From assembly GCA_003517285.1 (NCBI GenBank), contig DPAW01000150.1, positions 1 to 6,735 of the forward strand: 6,735 nt of DNA, read 5' to 3'. A model generated the notes under the pieces. It was not told where the DNA came from. It made no database searches and was given only the letters and a program-made list of their open reading frames with translations. Within the stretch, counting starts at the first letter, position 1; each line of letters starts with the position of its first letter. Positions 1 through 5,633 of the stretch are shown here, in pieces. The translations under genes and the position numbers were made by a program. The stretch is from Verrucomicrobiales bacterium. GTDB taxonomy: Bacteria; Verrucomicrobiota; Verrucomicrobiia; Limisphaerales; UBA1100.

Positions 1-521
1 GCCTTGATCTCCTCACTTTCGCCATTGGGCGTTTGGCCGATGTCGATGAAAGCTGGGAGCGCCGGATGATTGCGCCCGCGTGCATGGGCGATCCACGCGC
101 CGAGGTGCGGCGCGGCGACGGTGAGCGGTGGCTCGTAGCCGGTGTGCCAGTGGTACTGATGCCGCGAGTGTAAAATGTGGCCGAGATCAGCACCGACCTG
201 CGTGCGGATCAAGGTGCCTCGATCCATCACCTTGGCCACTTGCTCGAAGCCCTGACAGACCTTGATGTGATCTACTGCCGTATCGATCGCCGGAAACGTG
301 CTTAACACCTGATCGCTTTTCAGTCCTTTTTCAAACGGCGTGTAGCGTTTGGGATCAAACGTCTCGGTCGACGCCATGCCTCCGGCCATCCAACACAGAA
401 TGACCGTATCCGCCGAGGCGTTAAGCTTCTCTTCTCCCTTGGCCCAAGCAGGTAATGCCGCCGCTCCGAGTGCGGCGGTGGAGCCTGTTAAAAAATTGCG
501 GCGATTGAGTTCCATCTTCAT
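1..521 (-). CDS. DUF1501 family protein with Tat signal (3' end beyond window)
   Basis: The minus-strand frame from an ATG at 521 stays open to the window edge, giving 173 codons; the C-terminal part is missing. The N-terminus is a clear twin-arginine signal: RRNFL at residues 7-11, a short Ala/Gly/Leu hydrophobic stretch, and an AWA cleavage site at 25-27. The mature protein starts with the DUF1501 hallmark: a hydrophobic strand (TVILCW), then a GGM turn and TFDPK (about residues 54-58). A His-rich HQYHWHTGY lies near 121-129. DUF1501 belongs to the alkaline phosphatase/sulfatase superfamily, but the catalytic function of most members is unproven. The gene starts six bases after the stop of the PSCyt/PSD1 gene, its usual partner, so the two are probably cotranscribed, with the product exported folded to the periplasm. 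A second in-frame ATG at 515 could be the start instead. Neither ATG has a visible Shine-Dalgarno sequence. Family assignment is confident; the role is unknown. Confidence 0.9.
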   Translation of the reverse strand, partial: MKMELNRRNFLTGSTAALGAAALPAWAKGEEKLNASADTVILCWMAGGMASTETFDPKRYTPFEKGLKSDQVLSTFPAIDTAVDHIKVCQGFEQVAKVMDRGTLIRTQVGADLGHILHSRHQYHWHTGYEPPLTVAAPHLGAWIAHARGRNHPALPAFIDIGQTPNGESEEIK

Positions 522-527
522 GTGAGT

Positions 528-2921
528 TTAGCGGATGAGTTGAAATTCGGGAAGCATCACGATGATCCAAAGTAGATCGGCGGTGCTTTCGGGGGTGGGT
601 TTGTCGCCGAGTAGGTCCTGTGCAATCTCGCGTTCGGCGCGGTTCGGTAATCGGCCGAGGGCGGTTTGGTAGATGACGTTGGCCATGGCGACGGGGTTGG
701 GTTCGTCCTGAAGCCATTTGGTGGCGGCGGCTTTCAAGGTGTTGTCGAGCGTGGTGCCGTTGGTGAGTTCGAGCGCCTGTAACAGCGTGGGCAGGGTGTC
801 GCGGGTGGTGACGACCTGATCGCGATTGGGCCGGCCTAGAGCGAGCTGAAGCGGGTCGAGTCGCGACAGGACGGCGCGGACCTCGGTGAGTTTCGCGCCC
901 ACGACGGTTGGCGCGTCGAAGGCAGCACCGAGATTCCAGGGCGCGCGGCCGGCGGCACCGCTTATGGCGGCGTGTTTCCAGCCTTGGGTTTCGAAATTCG
1001 GAGTGTGCCAGTTGGCGTGTTTCTGTTTGGTGGCGAGCCACGTGTCGTCGGAGAGCAGCCAGGTGTCGTCGAGCTTGGCGCGCAGAATAAAGCCCGCGGC
1101 GCCGGCGGCTATGTTGGTGGCCTGCACGGCGATCACGTTGCGGCCCGGTCGCAGATGCTTTGCGATGTCGAACTTGGCCGGGGTCGCCCAGTTCTTGCTC
1201 TCGATGACGCGCCGGCCGTTAACGAACAGGGTGAACTCGTTGTCGCAGGTGGCGATGGACGGGGCGGATTTGAGGGCTTCCTTCAAGGTGATGGTTTTGC
1301 GGAGGTAAATGGTTTCCAGCGGGGCAAAGGTGGCGGCGTTGCGTTGATCCCAAATCCAAGCCGGCGCTGGTGGTTTACCGGTGGCGGGCGGGGCGAGCTT
1401 CGGTTTCGGTGCGTGCTCGGCGAGCACGCCGTTCACCGCGCCGATTTGGCCGCCTTGTTTGCGGCCGTCCAAACGCTGGAAGGCCCGGCTGTTTTGCCAT
1501 TGGCCGCTGAGGGCGGAGAGGGCGTCGACGAATTGCTCAGCTTGCAGGCGCTTGGGTACGGGGCCGCGGAATACAAAGGCGCCTTCGCCGGCTTCACGCG
1601 AAGGCAGTTGATAGGCCCGGCTGGTGCAAATGAGACGCAGGATGTGCTTGAGATCGTGTTTATTGGCGGCAAGATCGCCGGCGAGCCAGTCGAGCAGATC
1701 GGCGTTCCACGCGGGCTGATCCAGATCATCGAGTGGCTCCACGAGGCCGCGCCCCAGCAACCGGGCCCAGAGGCGGTTGACGACCACGCGGCGCAGGCGA
1801 CCGTTCGGCTCGGCAGTAATCAGTGTGGCTAGCTGTTGCAGTCGCTGGGCAGTGGGCGCCTCGGCGTCGATGCGACCCAATTCAGGAAAGATGAAACGCA
1901 TCTGCGCGGGCTTGCCGGTCGGCTTGTCGCAGCGGTGCAGTTCGAGGCTGTTATCGGCAAAGATCGCGGCGAGCGAGTAGGCGTCCTCCAGCTTCCAGTA
2001 ATTTAGAAAACTGTTGTGACACGAGGCGCACTTCAGATTGGTACCCATGAACACTTGCGCAACATTTTGTGCCGCCTGCATCTCGCGGCGTTGGCTGGCG
2101 TTCACGGCGCCACGCCACTTGATGCCCTTCACAAACCCAGCCGCATCGCCTTGGCCGCCGACCAGTTCGCTGACGAATTGGTCATACGGCATGTTTGTGT
2201 ACAGGGCGCGGTAGAGCCAGGCGGTGATCTGCGCGCGGCCGTTGTCGATGAAGCCAGGGCCGAAGTAGGCGTTGCGGAGGTGATCGTTCCAAAAGCTCAT
2301 CCAATGATCGGCGTAAGCGCGATTGTCCTCCAGCAAGCGATCGACAAGCGCGACGCGTTTGTTGGGCGCCGGGTCGGCTACAAACGTTTTCAATTCATCC
2401 ACCGGCGGCAACAGTCCTACGAGATCCAGCCACACGCGCCGGGCATAGGTGCGGTCATCCACCAGTTTTTCGGTGGGCACCTGAAGTTCCTTGAGATAAC
2501 CAGCCAGCAACCGGTCGATGGGATTGCCTTTGCCGGTGGGCAACGGCACCGCCCGAGGCGCCAGTGGCGCGCGCCGCCAGTTGGCGAAGTTGTAACCCTT
2601 GGGCCACGCGATGCCTTCGTCGATCCAAGTTTTGATCAGTGCAATTTCCTTGGCCGCTAACGGCTCGCCCTTGGGAGGCATACGTTCGTCTGGATCTTTT
2701 GAAGTGATGAGCTGATACAGCAGGCTGCCCGCACTGTCGCCGGGCTTGGCGCCATCGAGTAATGTGGTGCGGGTGTTGATGGAAAACCCGCCCTTGGCCT
2801 CATGCCCGGAATGGCAGCGGGAACATTTGTTCTTCAACAGCGGCTGGATGTCCTTTTGGAAATCCACCGCGGACGAGGTCCACGCAGCTAGAACCCATAT
2901 CATGGCTATCCCGATGCGCAT
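528..2921 (-). CDS. Secreted PSCyt1-PSCyt2(DUF1549)-PSD1(DUF1553) cytochrome-type protein
   Basis: 797 residues. Residues 1-18 form a Sec-type signal peptide with a likely cut after SSA, which supports the ATG at 2921. PSCyt1 (about 20-105) has a CSRCH haem-binding motif at 33-37 and the typical RMPPKG at 80-85, whose Met81 is a candidate axial ligand. PSCyt2/DUF1549 (about 132-330) contains RVWLDLVGLLP near 162-172 and a second motif, CASCH, at 298-302. PSD1/DUF1553 begins near 377 (VNRLW, GRGLVEP, LLDWLA) and resumes near 680 to the end (LLWIIVMLPEFQ). Between these parts, about 519-668, lies a beta-rich segment resembling galactose-binding-like jelly rolls. The architecture is typical of planctomycetes and verrucomicrobia and is normally followed by DUF1501, as here. 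A periplasmic redox role, or one tied to glycan use, is commonly supposed but not proven. The frame is intact. No Shine-Dalgarno precedes the start; the upstream bases are pyrimidine-rich. Confidence 0.93.
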   Translation of the reverse strand: MRIGIAMIWVLAAWTSSAVDFQKDIQPLLKNKCSRCHSGHEAKGGFSINTRTTLLDGAKPGDSAGSLLYQLITSKDPDERMPPKGEPLAAKEIALIKTWIDEGIAWPKGYNFANWRRAPLAPRAVPLPTGKGNPIDRLLAGYLKELQVPTEKLVDDRTYARRVWLDLVGLLPPVDELKTFVADPAPNKRVALVDRLLEDNRAYADHWMSFWNDHLRNAYFGPGFIDNGRAQITAWLYRALYTNMPYDQFVSELVGGQGDAAGFVKGIKWRGAVNASQRREMQAAQNVAQVFMGTNLKCASCHNSFLNYWKLEDAYSLAAIFADNSLELHRCDKPTGKPAQMRFIFPELGRIDAEAPTAQRLQQLATLITAEPNGRLRRVVVNRLWARLLGRGLVEPLDDLDQPAWNADLLDWLAGDLAANKHDLKHILRLICTSRAYQLPSREAGEGAFVFRGPVPKRLQAEQFVDALSALSGQWQNSRAFQRLDGRKQGGQIGAVNGVLAEHAPKPKLAPPATGKPPAPAWIWDQRNAATFAPLETIYLRKTITLKEALKSAPSIATCDNEFTLFVNGRRVIESKNWATPAKFDIAKHLRPGRNVIAVQATNIAAGAAGFILRAKLDDTWLLSDDTWLATKQKHANWHTPNFETQGWKHAAISGAAGRAPWNLGAAFDAPTVVGAKLTEVRAVLSRLDPLQLALGRPNRDQVVTTRDTLPTLLQALELTNGTTLDNTLKAAATKWLQDEPNPVAMANVIYQTALGRLPNRAEREIAQDLLGDKPTPESTADLLWIIVMLPEFQLIR
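918..1367 (-). other. Galactose-binding-like domain inserted in PSD1 region
   Basis: Residues about 519-668 of the PSCyt/PSD1 protein read like the accessory beta-sandwich found at the front of many glycoside hydrolases. They show an aromatic AWIWD opening, a strand ending in YLRKTITL (539-546), a TLFVNGRRV hairpin (564-572), then FDIAKHLRPGRNVIAVQATN (584-603). The last is the usual 'lay out the ligand face, then form the ligand-proximal strand' pattern of this fold. Boundaries are estimated by eye. The fold is inferred from motif pattern, not from a search. Confidence 0.65.
2016..2030 (-). other. Second CxxCH motif (within PSCyt2)
   Basis: These codons encode CASCH, residues 298-302, followed by NSF. 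It matches the CxxCHNxPF-type signature that is conserved inside PSCyt2/DUF1549 domains. The protein could thus carry two covalent haems. Whether the PSCyt2 motif actually holds haem is not established to my knowledge. Confidence 0.75.
2811..2825 (-). other. First CxxCH haem-attachment motif (PSCyt1)
   Basis: These codons encode CSRCH, residues 33-37 of the 797-residue protein, 15 residues after the predicted signal cleavage site. Two cysteines plus histidine are the c-type haem attachment signature, and export through the signal peptide would bring them to where cytochrome c maturation occurs. Haem binding is predicted from the motif. Confidence 0.85.
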
Positions 2922-2966
2922 GAGGAGAGGTTACTTTGGCGGCGCCGGGCTGTCAGGTTTATTATC

Positions 2967-2989
2967 ACAAAGGCACAGAGTGCCTTTGT
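2967..2989 (-). terminator. Hairpin after permease stop, possible terminator
   Basis: A perfect inverted repeat has 10-bp arms (2967-2976 and 2980-2989) and a three-base loop. It starts five bases after the permease TAA and is the only obvious structure in the 73-base gap (2922-2994). Its position suits transcription termination or mRNA end protection. The bases that follow on the minus strand are GATAATAAACC, with no run of U, so it is not a canonical rho-independent terminator. It could also be an operator-like palindrome for the downstream PSCyt gene. Confidence 0.5.
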
Positions 2990-2994
2990 CATGG

Positions 2995-4356
2995 TTATTG
3001 ATTTTCAGATTCGGACGAGGTGGAACTCGTCCCTCCCTTGGCGAGCAAGGGCTTGAGGACCCATATGACTAAAACGGTGAGGGTCGAAGCGATGGCAACT
3101 TTCCAGTTTTCCATCGCGACCGAGATGGTCATCCAAAGAGCAAGCGCGATGAAAAGGATTGGAGGCAACGGGTATAACGGGACGCGGAAAGGTCGGTTAG
3201 TGCTCGGCTCGCGGTGTCTTAAAATAAAAACACCTGCGACGGTGGCTCCCATGATGATGGTCAATGGTAGGCCGATGTAATCGAGCACGTCACCCAAGGT
3301 ACCCAGATTATTTGCAGCGAGGATAAAGATCACCGTGATGGTGCCCTGAATCAACAGGGCGTTGGCCGGCACTTCATTTTTGTTCAGATTGGCAACAGTT
3401 GACGGCAGTTGGCCCGCTTTCGCCATGGCATAGAGGACACGTCCGCCAACCATGGTAATGGTGCTGACGGTCGAAAGCAGGACGACAATCACCATACTGT
3501 TGAACCATCGCACCATGTTTTCTCCAAACAGTTTCTCAGAGACATATGGTCCAATAACGCGGATGCCGGTTTTCTGGCCGTCTTCGCCAAGAACAAACAT
3601 GTCGGAAGGAGCCTGAGCGTGGAGGTATACGAGATTGATGAGAAGATAAAGAATGATGACGATGGCCGTGCCGATGACAAGAGACCATGGCAGAACGCGC
3701 CCGGGATTTTTAACTTCGCCGCCAATGAACGTGGTAGTTTCCCATCCCAAATACGCAAAGCTGGCGGATACCATGGCGCCGGCAAACACGGTGGTGAACA
3801 CCGGAGCTTCGTTTATCTGGATTTGTACTGGGCGACCATCAGCGCTTAACCCGGCAACAATAAAAGCAATTATCACCAGAACCTTGAACACGGTGAACGC
3901 GTTATTGACCCAAGTGCCTTCGCGCAATCCGGCGCAGTGAATGGCGGAAAAGACCATGACGGCAATGCACGCCACCAAGGGCGGGGGGGCACTAGGCACA
4001 AAGGTTTGGACATAAATACCGAGCAGCATGGCAATGAATGCCATGGCCCCCACAAATGCCAGCAACGAACTCAGGACGCCGGTTAAATAACCGGCTGTTG
4101 GTCCATAGATTTTTCGGATGAACGTGTAGCATCCACCTGCGCGCGGCATCATGCCGCCCAATTCACCGAGCGAAAGCGCGCCGGTGAGAGCCAGTAATCC
4201 GCAGAAAAGCCAAACTAAGAGGACTGCGAAATCTGAGCCCAACTTGTAGGCAAAACCTCCGGTTGTCCCCCAAATCCCAGCACCAATCATGGCGGCTATC
4301 ACCGCGGCAGTGGCCGAGAACAGACCTAGCTTGCGGTTTTGAGGGGCGTCGCTCAC
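2995..4356 (-). CDS. APC-superfamily amino-acid permease
   Basis: With the GTG start at 4356 the product is 453 residues, the usual size for an APC-family transporter. About 12 membrane helices are visible. Helix 1 holds the unwound GAGIWG motif (25-30). After helix 2 comes the family signature LSLGELGGMMPRAGG (61-75), followed by a YGP in the loop before helix 3. Helix 6 has AYLGWE (201-206), followed by EVKNPGRVLPWSL (214-226), which closely matches the conserved segment of the LAT/SteT and basic-amino-acid branches. The C-terminus is a short Ser/Glu-rich cytoplasmic tail. Such proteins carry amino acids by symport or exchange across the inner membrane; the substrate cannot be read from sequence. 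The start overlaps the upstream stop in a GTGA, and an in-frame ATG at 4437 would only add a His-rich hydrophilic extension, so 4356 is preferred. It is the last gene of the right-hand cluster. Confidence 0.93.
   Translation of the reverse strand: MSDAPQNRKLGLFSATAAVIAAMIGAGIWGTTGGFAYKLGSDFAVLLVWLFCGLLALTGALSLGELGGMMPRAGGCYTFIRKIYGPTAGYLTGVLSSLLAFVGAMAFIAMLLGIYVQTFVPSAPPPLVACIAVMVFSAIHCAGLREGTWVNNAFTVFKVLVIIAFIVAGLSADGRPVQIQINEAPVFTTVFAGAMVSASFAYLGWETTTFIGGEVKNPGRVLPWSLVIGTAIVIILYLLINLVYLHAQAPSDMFVLGEDGQKTGIRVIGPYVSEKLFGENMVRWFNSMVIVVLLSTVSTITMVGGRVLYAMAKAGQLPSTVANLNKNEVPANALLIQGTITVIFILAANNLGTLGDVLDYIGLPLTIIMGATVAGVFILRHREPSTNRPFRVPLYPLPPILFIALALWMTISVAMENWKVAIASTLTVLVIWVLKPLLAKGGTSSTSSESENQ
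4353..4356 (-). promoter_or_regulatory. GTGA stop/start overlap deciding the permease start
   Basis: On the minus strand the TGA stop of the zinc-ribbon gene (4355-4353) overlaps the GTG start of the permease (4356-4354). The residues after the GTG lead directly into the first APC helix. The only purine-rich stretch nearby, GAGAA, abuts the GTG too closely for a good ribosome binding site, which favours translational coupling to the upstream gene. Confidence 0.75.
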
Positions 4357-5627
4357 TTCTCGTTGGCGAAGTAGATGATGGTGCCGATGATGGCAAGTGC
4401 GGCCAACACGGCGAGGGTGATTTTGATCCAACTCCACGGACGCTCGCCTTGAACTTCACCGGTGCGGGCGTTGACCAGAAACTGATAGGTCTTGTCCTTG
4501 AAGCGGTACGCGCTGATCCAGACGGGTAGCAGGATGTATTTGAAGGTAATGTCCGAGTAGTAGGTGGTTTTGTGATGGATGCGTTGTTCATCGCCGCCGA
4601 TGTCCCACCGAATTGTTTCCTCGATCTCAGGCTCCATTTTGATTTTTGCAATATCGAATCCACCACGTAGATCAACCGTGTAACTTTCACTTTGAAACCC
4701 GCTCAGGAAAGCGTCCTCGTAAGGAGTGAGAGCCGGAAGATCCCACGGCTCAAGTTCATCAACATATTCGCGGGGCAGAGTGTCACTTGCCGGAACTAGA
4801 ATGTCATCAAATTTGACCCATACTCGGCCCGAAGCAGGGTACCAACGAATTCTTCGCTCCTGACGGGTTCTACGGTTCCCATCACTATCCGTATAGCTTA
4901 CCGAAACATAATAGGCCACACCTCGCTGCCCCATGTAATCTGTGGTGGTATCACTATCATAAGTCCAGTGTGGAAGATAGAGGCCCTTTAGCTTTTGAAT
5001 GTCTCGAGCAAAATGCTTTAGTTTATTTGGCGCAAACCAGAGACCATTAATCCATTCTCGAAAATGGCCAATACCTTCATCCCGGGTAACTGCAAAAGGC
5101 AGTAAGGCTTGGGGTTTTATTACATTAGCTTCTTTCGGTTGTTGAACAAAAGGAGTGCCGCAAAAGGCACATTCGCCCGAGGTTTGGTTTGCTTCGAGGT
5201 GGTTTTCTGCACCGCAAGCATTGCAGGTGACTTGTGATACCGTAGTGGTGGTGGCGTTGGCTTCCAGCGAAGCCAATTGGCTTTCGAAATCGTGTTCTAA
5301 CACCTCGCCCGTGGGCGTGGGGCAGTCCACCTCGGCTCCACAATAGGGGCACTCCATCTTGGCCGCGCCCGGGCTATAAATGAGATCGCCTCCGCAGCCG
5401 GAGCAGGGGAACGTGGTAGGGCCGCCCTCTTTGCTCTGGGCGCTTTTGGCTTCGGGCGTTCCGGAGCTTTGCAGCCCGGGCAGCGTGCTGACTGGAGTCC
5501 AGTTTTCGCTGCCTTCGGTGTGGGCTAGATCGGTCTCTTTCAGAGTGCCGTTCGCGAGCAGGTCACGGACTTCTTCCAGAGAGTAGGGCCCGAAGTTTTC
5601 TCCATCACGATTGATGGTGATTTGCAT
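4353..5627 (-). CDS. GYF_2 plus double zinc-ribbon, C-terminally membrane-anchored protein
   Basis: 424 residues. Residues 1-51 form a GYF_2 domain (FGPYSLEEV, then WTPVSTLPGL). Two zinc ribbons follow: C75/C78 with C93/C96, and C135/C138 with C153/C156. A soluble domain (about 168-395) begins with KPQALLPF and contains EWINGLWFAPNKLK and GLYLPHWTYD, segments typical of a family often database-labelled 'primosomal protein N'. That label appears wrong: no Walker A or helicase motif is present. One hydrophobic helix (401-420) ends four residues from the C-terminus, so the bulk is probably cytoplasmic with a tail anchor. It starts six bases after the SPFH stop and overlaps the permease by four bases. 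Bacillus YdjG, a zinc-ribbon membrane protein working with SPFH protein YdjI and PspA, is the nearest functional analogue I know; equivalence is inferred. No Shine-Dalgarno precedes the start, suggesting coupling. Confidence 0.85.
   Translation of the reverse strand: MQITINRDGENFGPYSLEEVRDLLANGTLKETDLAHTEGSENWTPVSTLPGLQSSGTPEAKSAQSKEGGPTTFPCSGCGGDLIYSPGAAKMECPYCGAEVDCPTPTGEVLEHDFESQLASLEANATTTTVSQVTCNACGAENHLEANQTSGECAFCGTPFVQQPKEANVIKPQALLPFAVTRDEGIGHFREWINGLWFAPNKLKHFARDIQKLKGLYLPHWTYDSDTTTDYMGQRGVAYYVSVSYTDSDGNRRTRQERRIRWYPASGRVWVKFDDILVPASDTLPREYVDELEPWDLPALTPYEDAFLSGFQSESYTVDLRGGFDIAKIKMEPEIEETIRWDIGGDEQRIHHKTTYYSDITFKYILLPVWISAYRFKDKTYQFLVNARTGEVQGERPWSWIKITLAVLAALAIIGTIIYFANEK
5160..5405 (-). 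other. Paired four-cysteine zinc ribbons
   Basis: Two CxxC...CxxC knuckle pairs lie within about 80 residues of the GYF_2/zinc-ribbon protein: CSGCGG with CPYCGA, then CNACGA with CAFCGT. Spacing and the glycine after each second cysteine match rubredoxin-like/TFIIB-like ribbons. All eight cysteines are present, so both sites should bind zinc. Confidence 0.85.
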
Positions 5628-5633
5628 GTAAAC

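Noticed and set aside
421..1041. 206-residue minus-strand frame rich in Arg, His and Thr
   Set aside because: It overlaps the end of the PSCyt gene and the start of the DUF1501 gene in another frame. Its composition is typical of an out-of-frame reading of GC-rich DNA.
972..1832. 286-residue open frame on the plus strand, and a 214-residue one at 2016-2660
   Set aside because: Both lie fully antisense to the well-supported PSCyt/PSD1 gene, show no recognisable domain, and are expected from the high GC content and codon bias of that gene.
3983..3989. Run of seven G (C7 on the coding strand) in the permease as a phase-variation tract
   Set aside because: The frame is intact and the run simply encodes Ala-Pro-Pro in a loop. 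Seven bases is unremarkable in a GC-rich genome, and no second homopolymer or switch feature accompanies it.
4357..4437. ATG at 4437 as the permease start
   Set aside because: It would add 27 hydrophilic, His-rich residues encoded inside the upstream gene. The GTG at 4356 gives the usual family N-terminus and a GTGA overlap.
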